In this document: piece after piece, positions 9,407 through 16,843 of the stretch | Layout: every line of letters starts with the position of its first letter | Numbering within the stretch: position 1 is the stretch's first letter | Assembly: GCF_029267215.1 (NCBI RefSeq) | Contig: NZ_JARIDH010000005.1 | Location: 1-36,084, forward strand | Direction: 5' to 3' | From: Clostridium sp. | GTDB taxonomy: Bacteria; Bacillota; Clostridia; Clostridiales; Clostridiaceae | DNA length: 36,084 nucleotides | Program-made: the position numbers and the translations under genes | Notes under the pieces: model-generated | What the model was told of the DNA's origin: nothing | The model's input: only the letters and a program-made list of their open reading frames with translations | The model's database searches: none

Positions 9407-9558
9407 TATTAAGTCATATTATTAATTATAAAATCTTCTTTGATATAACAATTAAGAAAATTACCCCCTATAAATATTTTTAAATTTGATTTATATTATA
9501 CTCAAGTTAACAAGCTAATTAGTTTTTAACATATATTTGGTTTTGCAACCTAAATAAT

Positions 9559-9588
9559 TTGACAAATATAACCAAAAAATTCTATAAT
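9559..9588 (+). promoter_or_regulatory. Sigma-A-type promoter of the 9630 gene
   Basis: TTGACA (9559-9564) and TATAAT (9583-9588) are both perfect, with an 18-base spacer, 41 bases before the start codon. The divergent gap 9319-9629 otherwise holds only the candidate yacL promoter and AT-rich sequence. I see no RNA gene or further ORF in it. Confidence 0.8.
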
Positions 9589-9629
9589 TATTATAGGGTC
9601 AAAGATTGGTATATAAGGAGTGAAACACT

Positions 9630-10031
9630 ATGAAAGACGTAATTTTTGACGATTTTCAAAATAGCGTTAATAATTCTTTACTAAGACACAAAAGCATATT
9701 AGATATATTAAGCAAGTATGAAGAATCACAGGCGCGAGCTAGTAGAGCAATATGTAAGGCTGTTACAAATTGTGGCTGTATAGAGATTTGTGCTAAAAAA
9801 CAAAGTATATTAAACGATGATGATATATCATTAGATGAACTTAATCCAAATCTAAGCTCCCATATTTCAGGAAGCTTATGTGAAAACTGCAGAGAAGTTA
9901 TAGAAAGAGAACTTGGAAATAACATTTTCTATTTAACCTCTCTATGTAATGCATTGGATTTAAACCTGTTTGATATCTTATTAAAAGAATATAATAAGAT
10001 TGATACTTTAGGTAAATTCACCTTTAGATAA
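9630..10031 (+). CDS. Conserved clostridial protein of unknown function
   Basis: A soluble, acidic, mostly helical protein of 133 residues. It has two cysteine motifs, NCGCIEI (about 47-53) and CENCREVIE (about 84-92). A helical C terminus, FYLTSLCNALDLNLFDILLKE then TLGKF, follows. From memory, clostridial homologues are labelled DUF1573, and the C-terminal helices faintly recall MazG-type nucleotide pyrophosphohydrolases; neither gives a function. The paired cysteines could bind metal. It stands alone on the plus strand between yacL and disA, with its own promoter, an AAGGAG site and a terminator. Confidence 0.85.
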   Translation: MKDVIFDDFQNSVNNSLLRHKSILDILSKYEESQARASRAICKAVTNCGCIEICAKKQSILNDDDISLDELNPNLSSHISGSLCENCREVIERELGNNIFYLTSLCNALDLNLFDILLKEYNKIDTLGKFTFR

Positions 10032-10038
10032 TACTCTT

Positions 10039-10068
10039 AAGTGCCAAATTAATGGCACTTCTTTTTTT
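10039..10068 (+). terminator. Rho-independent terminator of the 9630 gene
   Basis: An 8-bp stem AAGTGCCA with TGGCACTT (10039-10046, 10053-10060) is followed by a run of seven T at 10062-10068. It overlaps the last bases of convergent disA. Confidence 0.85.
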
Positions 10069-11131
10069 ATAAATTTTTATTTAAAGATACTTGTTCCCTT
10101 ATTCTTCTAAGACCGTTCTTGATAGCTCTTGCTCTCGCTTCTCCAATTCCTTCAACTTGATCTAAATCTTCGTTGCCTGCTTCAAGAATATATTTAAGTT
10201 TTCCAAAATGTCCAACCAGATTTTCTATTACACTTGATGGTATTCTAGGTACCTTGTTTGTAATTCTATACCCTCTAGGTGACACCAATGTGTCAATTAA
10301 AGATTTTCCTAAATAGCCTAATTCTTTAGCTATTATATCTAAATCCAATAAATCTTCTGATGATAACTCTTGTATTTCTTTATATACATCTTTATAGCCC
10401 ATTATATCGTAACAGTAATCTCTTATAAGAAGTACTCCATCTTGTTCTATACTTCTCACTAATTCATTTAACTGCATTGATATAAGTCTTCCTTCGTTAC
10501 CTAACTCAATAATATATCCTTCTATTTCCTCTACAATTCTCATAACCATCTCTGTTCTTTGAATTGCAGTAGCTACATCAAAAAGTGTTGCCAAATCTTG
10601 AAATTCTAATACATTTAAATTATTAGTTACTCTTTCAAGAACAGCTACGTATTTTTCTAAAGTCTGTATTGCTTGATTTGCTTTGCTAAGTATGACCCCA
10701 CTATCTCTTAAAACATATTTTATATCACCTTTATATACAGTGATTATATTTCTTCTTTGAGATATTGCAATTGCAATTTTATTTGTTTGTTTTGCAACTC
10801 TCTGAGCCGTTCTATGTCTTGTTCCAGTTTCAAAAGTACTTATAGATTGATTTGGCATAAGTTGAGCATTTGCATAAAGTATTTTTTTTCTATCTGAACT
10901 TATTACTAATGCACCATCCATCTTAGCAAGTTCATATATATAAGCTGGACTATACTCAGAATTTATGTTAAAACCACCATCTACTAAGTCTAAGATTTCT
11001 TCATTATCTCCTAAAACTATAAGCCCTCCAGTTTTTGCTCTTAATATATTGTCTAAACCCTCTCTTAATGAAGTACCAGGGCTCATCAATTTTAATATTT
11101 TCTTTAACTCATCATCATGTAAAGTTCTCAT
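10067..11131 (-). CDS. disA: DNA integrity scanning protein, diadenylate cyclase DisA
   Basis: DisA condenses two ATP into c-di-AMP and stops when bound to branched DNA, linking genome integrity to growth and sporulation. The N-terminal DAC domain has the catalytic DGA (residues 72-74) and RHR (105-107) motifs. A helical spine follows, then a C-terminal helix-hairpin-helix DNA-binding region (about 300-345, [19 protein letters not shown]). The 354-residue length is typical. The start is ATG at 11129-11131, 18 bases after radA; the pair is probably one operon, as in Bacillus. DarA, a c-di-AMP receptor, is encoded about 17 kb away at 27806-28135. Confidence 0.97.
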   Translation of the reverse strand: MRTLHDDELKKILKLMSPGTSLREGLDNILRAKTGGLIVLGDNEEILDLVDGGFNINSEYSPAYIYELAKMDGALVISSDRKKILYANAQLMPNQSISTFETGTRHRTAQRVAKQTNKIAIAISQRRNIITVYKGDIKYVLRDSGVILSKANQAIQTLEKYVAVLERVTNNLNVLEFQDLATLFDVATAIQRTEMVMRIVEEIEGYIIELGNEGRLISMQLNELVRSIEQDGVLLIRDYCYDIMGYKDVYKEIQELSSEDLLDLDIIAKELGYLGKSLIDTLVSPRGYRITNKVPRIPSSVIENLVGHFGKLKYILEAGNEDLDQVEGIGEARARAIKNGLRRIREQVSLNKNL

Positions 11132-11149
11132 CTACCTACACCTATCCCT

Positions 11150-12511
11150 CTAAAATATCTTTCCTATTGCCTCTCTTACAGTTTTAACTCCTATAAGATT
11201 AAGTTTACTTCCCTTTAATTTTTCTAAGCTTCTGTATGGAACAACCGCATTCATAAATCCCATTTTTTCAGCTTCATTTAATATTCTGTCACAGTTTGCT
11301 ATAGGTCTTATCTCACCTGTTAGTCCAACTTCTCCAATAACTAAAAGTTTTTCTAACTTAGTTGGAGTTCCCTTAACAGATGATACTAACGATATAGCAA
11401 TACCTAAATCTGCTGTTGTTCCTTCAATTTCAAGCCCTCCAACAACGTTGACATATACATCAGTATTATAAAAAGGTACTCTTAATTTCTTCTCTAATAC
11501 AGCTAATATAAGACTTAGCCTTGAATTTTCAACACCAACTGCCGTTCTTCTAGGCATAACTGCCTTCGTTTCTGATGCTAATGATTGTATTTCTACAAGA
11601 ATAGGTCTAGTTCCCTCCATTATTCCAATAACAACTGACCCTTCTTGATTAAAACTAGTATCTTCTAGGAACATACTTGAAGGATCATAAACTTGCATTA
11701 ATCCTTCTCCTCTCATTTCAAAAACACCAATTTCAGAGGTTGTTCCAAATCTATTTTTCATTGTTCTTAATATTCTAAATTCCTCTGTTCTTTCCCCTTC
11801 AAAAGATAAAACAGTATCTACCATATGCTCTAAAACTCTTGGTCCTGCTAAATCTCCTTGCTTAGTTACATGAGCAACTATAAATAAAGGGATATTCTTT
11901 CCTTTTGCAATTCTCATTACAGCATTTGAACACTCTTTTACCTGAGAAACACTTCCTGGAGCAGAAGAAACAGTATCTCTATAAATAGTTTGTATTGAAT
12001 CTATAATTATGAAAGCTGGTGTAAGTTTATCAATATAAGCTTCTATTATGTCTAGATTAGTCTCTGAAACTATATAAAGATCTTCAGCATCAACACCTAA
12101 TCTATCACCTCTTATTTTTATCTGTTCTTCTGATTCCTCTCCTGATACATATAAAACCTTCCCATATTTTTTTGAAATATTATTAGCTGTTTGTAAAAGA
12201 AGAGTTGATTTACCTATTCCAGGATCTCCAGATATAAGTGTTAATGAGCCTTTTACAAGCCCTCCACCTAATACTCTATTAAGTTCTCCTATTCCAGTGT
12301 CATATCTCTCTTTTTCACCAGATTTTATATCTTTTATTTTTTTAAGTTCACCAATCTGTCTTTCAACTTTTTGAGCGACTTGAGTAGACTTAGTATCTCT
12401 AATTTCCTCAACCATTGAATTCCAATTATTACACTCTGGACATTTTCCCATCCATTTTGGTGACTCATATCCACATTTCTGACATACATATACACTTTTG
12501 ACCTTTGCCAC
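11150..12511 (-). CDS. radA: DNA repair ATPase RadA (Sms)
   Basis: RadA promotes branch migration and processing of recombination intermediates. At the N terminus is a four-cysteine zinc finger (C10, C13, C24, C27). The RecA-like ATPase has Walker A GDPGIGKST (95-103), a Walker B in FIIIDSIQT, and the RadA-specific KNRFG motif near residue 250. The C-terminal third is the Lon-protease-like domain. At 453 residues it is full length. The start is GTG at 12509-12511 with a GGAG site 8 bases away. In Bacillus radA follows clpC; here about 6 kb of other genes separate them. Confidence 0.97.
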   Translation of the reverse strand: MAKVKSVYVCQKCGYESPKWMGKCPECNNWNSMVEEIRDTKSTQVAQKVERQIGELKKIKDIKSGEKERYDTGIGELNRVLGGGLVKGSLTLISGDPGIGKSTLLLQTANNISKKYGKVLYVSGEESEEQIKIRGDRLGVDAEDLYIVSETNLDIIEAYIDKLTPAFIIIDSIQTIYRDTVSSAPGSVSQVKECSNAVMRIAKGKNIPLFIVAHVTKQGDLAGPRVLEHMVDTVLSFEGERTEEFRILRTMKNRFGTTSEIGVFEMRGEGLMQVYDPSSMFLEDTSFNQEGSVVIGIMEGTRPILVEIQSLASETKAVMPRRTAVGVENSRLSLILAVLEKKLRVPFYNTDVYVNVVGGLEIEGTTADLGIAISLVSSVKGTPTKLEKLLVIGEVGLTGEIRPIANCDRILNEAEKMGFMNAVVPYRSLEKLKGSKLNLIGVKTVREAIGKIF

Positions 12512-12680
12512 TATACCAACTCCATATATCTTTGTTTTTCTTTCAATTTTAATTATTTCCTAATATATCCTTAGATAATCATATCATATCATTATAACTA
12601 ATCACATACCTATTTATTACTATTTTCTTAAATAAGTTTATATAAAAGATTTAATACTTAAATTATTTATAAAACAAAAA

Positions 12681-12728
12681 AACTGCTTAAGAAAAGATTG
12701 GTATTTCCTCTCTTCTCTAAAAGCAGTT
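12681..12728 (-). terminator. Terminator after nagB
   Basis: Inverted repeat AACTGCTT with AAGCAGTT (plus partial inner pairing) lies 28 bases past the nagB stop. On the minus strand it is followed by a run of seven T. Confidence 0.75.
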
Positions 12729-12755
12729 ATATATTAATTCATGAGATAATAATAA

Positions 12756-13481
12756 CTATAATAATGAAGCAGCTGCCTCATCAACTATTAATACAACATT
12801 ATTATGCATTTGTAACATAGTTGCAGGAATTTCAGTTGTTATTTTTCCACTCATCATGGCTTTAACAACCTCAGCTTTTCCTTCTCCACTAGCTATAACC
12901 ATGATTTTCTTAGCTTTCATTATTCCACCAAGACCCATTGTTACAGCTTTTCTTGGAACATCCTCTATTGATTCAAAGAATCTAGCATTAGCCTCTATAG
13001 TTGATTCTTTAAGATCTGTTAAGTGAGTGCCTACACTTAATACTTCACCAGGTTCATTAAATCCAATATGCCCATTAGCTCCTAATCCTAATAATTGAAG
13101 GTCTATTCCTCCCATATTTTCAATTCTAGCATCATATGATTTACATTCTTCTTCTATGTTTTTAGCTAATCCGTTAGGAACAAAAGTTTTACTCTTATCT
13201 ATGTTTATATGATTAAATAAGTTTGTGTTCATGAAGTATCTATAACTTTGATCATGCTCCCCTGATAATCCAACATACTCATCTAAGTTTATGCTTGTAA
13301 CTTTTGAAAAATCTAATTCTCCATCATTGTACATTTTAATTAAGTTTTTATACATTCCTATTGGAGTACCACCAGTAGCTAATCCTAAAATTATTTCTGG
13401 ATTTGATTTTATACTATCAGCCATCTCATTTGCTGCAACTTTACTCATTTCATCATAAGTTTTAGTAACCATTAATCTCAT
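12756..13481 (-). CDS. nagB: Glucosamine-6-phosphate deaminase
   Basis: NagB converts glucosamine-6-phosphate to fructose-6-phosphate and ammonia, feeding amino sugars into glycolysis. Diagnostic parts are GLATGGTPIGMY (33-44), the catalytic D67 in SINLDEYVGL, and LGLGANGHIGFNEPG (131-145) containing H138 and E143. The 241-residue length is that of the short Gram-positive type, without the allosteric extension of E. coli NagB. Its ATG overlaps the end of the upstream regulator gene by 4 bases (ATGA), so the two are translationally coupled. nagA is not in the window. Confidence 0.96.
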   Translation of the reverse strand: MRLMVTKTYDEMSKVAANEMADSIKSNPEIILGLATGGTPIGMYKNLIKMYNDGELDFSKVTSINLDEYVGLSGEHDQSYRYFMNTNLFNHINIDKSKTFVPNGLAKNIEEECKSYDARIENMGGIDLQLLGLGANGHIGFNEPGEVLSVGTHLTDLKESTIEANARFFESIEDVPRKAVTMGLGGIMKAKKIMVIASGEGKAEVVKAMMSGKITTEIPATMLQMHNNVVLIVDEAAASLL

Positions 13482-14200
13482 TTCAATTTCCCCTCTCTTT
13501 TAGAAATATTAATTTCTAAGATATATTTATCTGATCTATAAATTGCGTCTTCAACATAAATTATTTTCCCATCAGAATCTAATGCTGTATTATGACTTTT
13601 TAAAAGTGGAACTTGTTTATCTACATTAAACAATCTCTTTAATTCATCATCCATTATTACTGCCGCTAAAGATGATTCAGTACTTTCTACTACATAACCT
13701 TTATCTTCTAGTAATTTAAATAAAGATCCTTCTAAATCAATCTGATTTACAAAGCCACAATATTCACATGGAATATACACAACTTCATTTGCAACAGCCT
13801 CCTCATCAACTATTCTTAATCTATTTATCTTATAGATTTTTTCACTTTCAAAGGTATCAGCTAATTCTTCTGGAGTGTTAATAATTTCGAATTCTATAAC
13901 TCTTGTTATTAACTTTCTACCTGCTTTTTTTATAATGTCTGAGAAACTCATCATATCTTCTTGTTTTACTTTAGGTTCACATACGAAAGTTCCCTTTCCT
14001 TTTTCTCTAACAAGAAGTCCTTCTTGTACTAACTCTCCTAAAGCCTGTCTGACAGTCATTCTGCTTACTCCATAAGTTTCTGTTAACTCTCTTTCGCTTG
14101 CTATACACTGCCCTACTTGCCAAATACCTTCTGATATTTTTTCTTTTATCATCTCTTTAAGTTGGTAATAAACAGGTATTGGACTATTTTTATCTATCAT
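13478..14200 (-). CDS. nagR: GntR/HutC-family repressor of amino-sugar use (NagR/YvoA type)
   Basis: This protein has an N-terminal winged helix-turn-helix (about residues 1-70: PIPVYYQLKEMI, then TYGVSRMTVRQALGELVQEGLLVREKGKGTFV). The UTRA effector-binding domain follows, and together they form the HutC subfamily. In Bacillus and Streptomyces, homologues NagR and DasR bind phosphorylated amino sugars and control nagAB. I start it at ATG 14198-14200 (MIDKNSPIPVYY, 240 residues) because TTAGGAGGAGA lies just upstream. An in-frame ATG at 14221 would overlap the -10 element. It is the first gene of a two-gene operon with nagB, and a DasR-like operator covers its promoter. Confidence 0.93.
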   Translation of the reverse strand: MIDKNSPIPVYYQLKEMIKEKISEGIWQVGQCIASERELTETYGVSRMTVRQALGELVQEGLLVREKGKGTFVCEPKVKQEDMMSFSDIIKKAGRKLITRVIEFEIINTPEELADTFESEKIYKINRLRIVDEEAVANEVVYIPCEYCGFVNQIDLEGSLFKLLEDKGYVVESTESSLAAVIMDDELKRLFNVDKQVPLLKSHNTALDSDGKIIYVEDAIYRSDKYILEINISKREGKLK

Positions 14201-14219
14201 GATTTCTCCTCCTAATTGC

Positions 14220-14255
14220 ATTATACTAAAATGGTTTTTACTTGTCTAGACCACT
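14220..14255 (-). promoter_or_regulatory. nagR-nagB promoter with overlapping NagR/DasR-type operator
   Basis: On the minus strand a 16-base near-palindrome, AGTGGTCTAGACAAGT (14240-14255), closely resembles the dre/NagR operator built around TGGTCTAGACCA. The -35 TAGACA (14243-14248) lies inside it. After 17 bases comes a perfect -10 TATAAT (14220-14225). A bound repressor would block RNA polymerase directly. The predicted transcript start leaves only about 13 bases before the nagR ATG. Confidence 0.82.
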
Positions 14256-14398
14256 ATACATTCTTTTCAATAATTTCATATTTAGTCTATGTTCTATTCT
14301 ATCATTTATTATTAATTTTTTTCCACTTTTATCAAAAATATTGAATATTAATTCTTTTTTTATCTAATACTAATAGAAAAAAGCTAGGAGGGATTCTA

Positions 14399-14566
14399 TT
14401 GAATATTAAATACAAGTTTATTAGTAATAATATTATTTCAGAAAACCCACTTCATTCTTCAACAACAGTATTAAGCAATTTATCTTCATTTATGAACAAT
14501 CATAACCAAAGCACCCTAGATAATTTAATATTTAATGATCATTTATATGATAACCAAATAAAATAA
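14399..14566 (+). CDS. Small ORF, 55 residues, unknown
   Basis: A TTG start (14399-14401) follows a strong AGGAGGG site by seven bases and opens 55 sense codons before TAA. The product begins MNIKYKFISNNIISENPLHS and is rich in Asn, Ser and Leu. It has no cysteine, no membrane segment and no motif I recognise. A weak promoter candidate lies at 14341-14370. It sits in the gap between divergent nagR and the glutaredoxin gene. The good ribosome site is the only strong argument that it is translated. It could instead be a decayed gene or chance ORF. Confidence 0.4.
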   Translation: MNIKYKFISNNIISENPLHSSTTVLSNLSSFMNNHNQSTLDNLIFNDHLYDNQIK

Positions 14567-14585
14567 TTGCACAAAATTTAATTTA

Positions 14586-14599
14586 TTGATTTAAATCAC
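14586..14599. promoter_or_regulatory. Candidate CRP/FNR-family binding site
   Basis: TTGAT-TTAA-ATCAC matches the FNR consensus TTGAT-N4-ATCAA at 9 of 10 defined positions. It lies about 90 bases upstream of the glutaredoxin-like gene. In this AT-rich DNA a chance match is possible, and I could not place a convincing promoter beside it. Confidence 0.3.
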
Positions 14600-14687
14600 A
14601 TATTTTGTACATATTTTTTAATTACAATATGAATATAGAAATGAATTTAATAATTTATGAAGATTATTTACATAGGAGATGATATAA

Positions 14688-14915
14688 ATGGTTAAAGTTT
14701 ATTCAACAAACTCTTGTCCATGGTGCGTAAAAGCAAAACAATACTTAAAATCAAAAAATGTTGAATTTGAAGATTTAAATGTCCAAACAGATATGGAAGC
14801 TAGAGAAGATATGCTTAAGAAAAGCAAACAAATGGGAGTTCCTGTTTTAGATATAAATGGAACTATAATAATAGGTTTTGATAAAAATGCCATAGATACA
14901 GCATTAAATGAATAA
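14688..14915 (+). CDS. Glutaredoxin-like redoxin (NrdH type), CPWC active site
   Basis: A 75-residue thioredoxin-fold protein with the CXXC active site CPWC at residues 10-13. The cis-proline loop is GVPVL and the end is GFDKNAIDTAL. It probably reduces disulfides, possibly as an electron donor to a reductase or peroxidase partner. Length and fold match NrdH/glutaredoxin-like proteins, but no ribonucleotide reductase gene is nearby. It is paralogous to the redoxin at 16608-16841. An AGGAGATG site precedes the ATG and a strong terminator follows, so it is a single-gene unit. Confidence 0.9.
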   Translation: MVKVYSTNSCPWCVKAKQYLKSKNVEFEDLNVQTDMEAREDMLKKSKQMGVPVLDINGTIIIGFDKNAIDTALNE

Positions 14916-14920
14916 TAAAA

Positions 14921-14950
14921 AAGAGAGATGATTTTCATCTCTCTTTTTTA
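14921..14950 (+). terminator. Terminator of the glutaredoxin-like gene
   Basis: Perfect 11-bp stem AAGAGAGATGA with TCATCTCTCTT (14921-14931, 14935-14945) with a 3-base loop, followed by T-rich sequence. It starts 5 bases past the stop codon. Confidence 0.9.
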
Positions 14951-14990
14951 TTATTTAAAATACCCTTTTCTAAAACTAGCATTATTCTTA

Positions 14991-15083
14991 GTCATAACCA
15001 ACCATAAAACGGGCGGCTTGCATTAAAGCTATAAGCATTTATTAAGCACCCGCATAGCAAGTAGTTTTATTTATGCTAAAAAT
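14991..15083 (+). mobile_element. Short IS200/IS605-like relic (internally deleted)
   Basis: About 93 non-coding bases carry a left end (GTCATAAC...TAAAACGGGCGGCTTGCA) and a right end (CATTTATTAAGCACCCGC...TTTTATTTATGCTAAA). Both match the longer element at 35621-35838, joined at one copy of CTATAAGC (15029-15036). The left-end hairpin sequence with GTAAAACGGGT-GGCTTGC is typical of subterminal hairpins of IS200/IS605 elements. No transposase remains. It lies between two terminators. Confidence 0.6.
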
Positions 15084-15088
15084 AAAAA

Positions 15089-15122
15089 AACTCCATGAAA
15101 GTTTTATACTTTTAATGGAGTT
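15089..15122 (-). terminator. Terminator after gapN
   Basis: On the minus strand AACTCCAT pairs with ATGGAGTT, with further pairing inside, and is followed by a run of seven T. It lies 25 bases past the gapN stop codon. Confidence 0.8.
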
Positions 15123-15146
15123 TTATGTTTATGTATTAAATTATTA

Positions 15147-16595
15147 CTATCTTATTGTAATTACTGTAGCCTTAGGTCTAGACATAGCCTCTATTGAATA
15201 TCTTATACCCTGAGTTCCCATACCTGAAGCTTTAACTCCTAAGAATGGGAAATGGTCTGGACCCCTCTCTGTCTTATTATTAACGTGAACTGTCCCAACT
15301 TCTAGTTTATCTGCAATATAGAATGCTTCATTTATATCATTGGTAAATACTGAAGACTGTAATCCATATTTTGAAGCATTAGCTATTTTTATAGCTTCAT
15401 CTTTGCTTTCAACTCTTATTATAGGTAATACTGGTCCAAATGGTTCTTCCCATGCTAATCTCATATCTGTAGTAACATTATCAAATAATGTTGGTTCTAC
15501 TAAATTACCATTTCTTCCACCACCACAGATAAGTTTAGCTCCTTTTTCTTTTGCATCTTCTATAAGTCCCATAACAAAATCAGCTGACTTATTATCTATA
15601 AGAGGAACTATTGTAGCATCTTCTATTTCTAATGGATTACCCATTTTTAATTTACTTATTTTTTCTTTTAGCTTTTCAACTAATTTATCTGCAATAGAAT
15701 TCATAACTAAAATTCTCTTAACAGCTGTACATCTTTGTCCTGAATATGAATATCCACCTGCAATTATATTGCTTACAGTTAAATCTAAATCAGCATCTTC
15801 TAAAACTATGGCAGCATCTTTTCCACCTAGTTCCATAAGTAATGGTTTCATCACTGTTATCTGTGATATTCTTTGACCAACCTCTGTACTTCCTGTGAAA
15901 TTTATAAAATCAATTTTCTTATGAGTTACACAATAATCTCCAATTTCGCTTCCTCTACCAGTAATAGTATTTAAAACTCCACCTGGAAGACCTGCTTCAT
16001 GGAATATTTTAGCTAAGTATAAAGCTGATAAACTTCCTTGAGTAGCTGGTTTTAATACAACACTATTACCTGCAACCAAAGCAGGTGCTATTTTAGAAGC
16101 TGAAAGATTAACAGGATAGTTAAATGGTGATATAGCTAAAACCACACCTAATGGCTCTCTTGTTACAACTGATATCTTACTTCTATTAAATCCTGGGAAA
16201 TTATCTGATGGAATGCTTTCTCCATCCATACTCTTAGCCGCATCTGCTGTAAATCTTATATAATCGGCAGTTCTTGTAACTTCTGATAATGCACTTTTTC
16301 TATCTTTAGCTACTTCTCTTATCATTATTTCTGCTAATTCATCCTTATGTTCCTCTAACAAATCAGCAGTTTTATAAAGAAGTTGTGCCCTCTCATTTAG
16401 AGGAACCTTATTCCAATCTTTTTGAGCCTTCTCAGCATTATTTATTATAATATCAACATCTTCTTGTGAAAGGCTTTGAATTCTTCCAACTAAACTTCCA
16501 TCTATTGGTGATTTTATATCTATAAATTTATCTGCTTCATTTTTATAGAAGTTTCCATCCATAAAATTATAAAAAACATTCGCTTTTATATTCAT
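15147..16595 (-). CDS. gapN: NADP-dependent non-phosphorylating glyceraldehyde-3-phosphate dehydrogenase
   Basis: GapN oxidises glyceraldehyde-3-phosphate straight to 3-phosphoglycerate, making NADPH without ATP. It is an aldehyde dehydrogenase-superfamily protein of 482 residues. The oxyanion-site N159 lies in ISPFNYP, the general base E255 in MELGGKD and the nucleophile C289 in YSYSGQRCTAVKR, the last being the GapN-type form of the motif. The start is ATG at 16593-16595 with an AAGGTG site. It follows the redoxin gene by 12 bases, so trxB-redoxin-gapN may be one transcript joining NADPH supply to disulfide reduction. Confidence 0.92.
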   Translation of the reverse strand: MNIKANVFYNFMDGNFYKNEADKFIDIKSPIDGSLVGRIQSLSQEDVDIIINNAEKAQKDWNKVPLNERAQLLYKTADLLEEHKDELAEIMIREVAKDRKSALSEVTRTADYIRFTADAAKSMDGESIPSDNFPGFNRSKISVVTREPLGVVLAISPFNYPVNLSASKIAPALVAGNSVVLKPATQGSLSALYLAKIFHEAGLPGGVLNTITGRGSEIGDYCVTHKKIDFINFTGSTEVGQRISQITVMKPLLMELGGKDAAIVLEDADLDLTVSNIIAGGYSYSGQRCTAVKRILVMNSIADKLVEKLKEKISKLKMGNPLEIEDATIVPLIDNKSADFVMGLIEDAKEKGAKLICGGGRNGNLVEPTLFDNVTTDMRLAWEEPFGPVLPIIRVESKDEAIKIANASKYGLQSSVFTNDINEAFYIADKLEVGTVHVNNKTERGPDHFPFLGVKASGMGTQGIRYSIEAMSRPKATVITIR

Positions 16596-16607
16596 ATTAA
16601 CACCTTC

Positions 16608-16841
16608 TTATTTAATCTTTTCTATAGCAGAATCAATTTTTTGCTTATCAAAGCCAACGATAACTTCTTCACCAATAACTGCCACTGGAACTGATCTTTG
16701 TCCTGAAACCTCTAAAACTTCATTTCTATCTTCTTTTCCATCAGCCACTGTTATTGTTTCATATTGAACACCTAATTTTTCTAAATATTTTTTTAATTTA
16801 TTACAAGGTCCACACCATTCTACTGAATATACTTTTACCAT
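16608..16841 (-). CDS. Small thioredoxin/glutaredoxin-like redoxin, CGPC active site
   Basis: A 77-residue thioredoxin-fold protein with CGPC at residues 10-13, the thioredoxin form of the active site on an NrdH/glutaredoxin-sized body. The cis-proline is in RSVPVAV and the end is GFDKQKIDSAI, like its paralogue at 14688-14915. Only 2 bases separate it from trxB, and its AAAGGAG site lies inside the last codons of trxB, so the two are translationally coupled. It is the likely substrate of that reductase. The pairing recalls the Cp34/Cp9 flavoprotein-redoxin pair described in Clostridium pasteurianum. Confidence 0.9.
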   Translation of the reverse strand: MVKVYSVEWCGPCNKLKKYLEKLGVQYETITVADGKEDRNEVLEVSGQRSVPVAVIGEEVIVGFDKQKIDSAIEKIK

Positions 16842-16843
16842 AA

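Noticed and set aside
15340-15876. 178-codon open frame on the plus strand opposite gapN
   Set aside because: It mirrors the codon structure of gapN, has no ribosome site and no recognisable protein features; gapN is certain.
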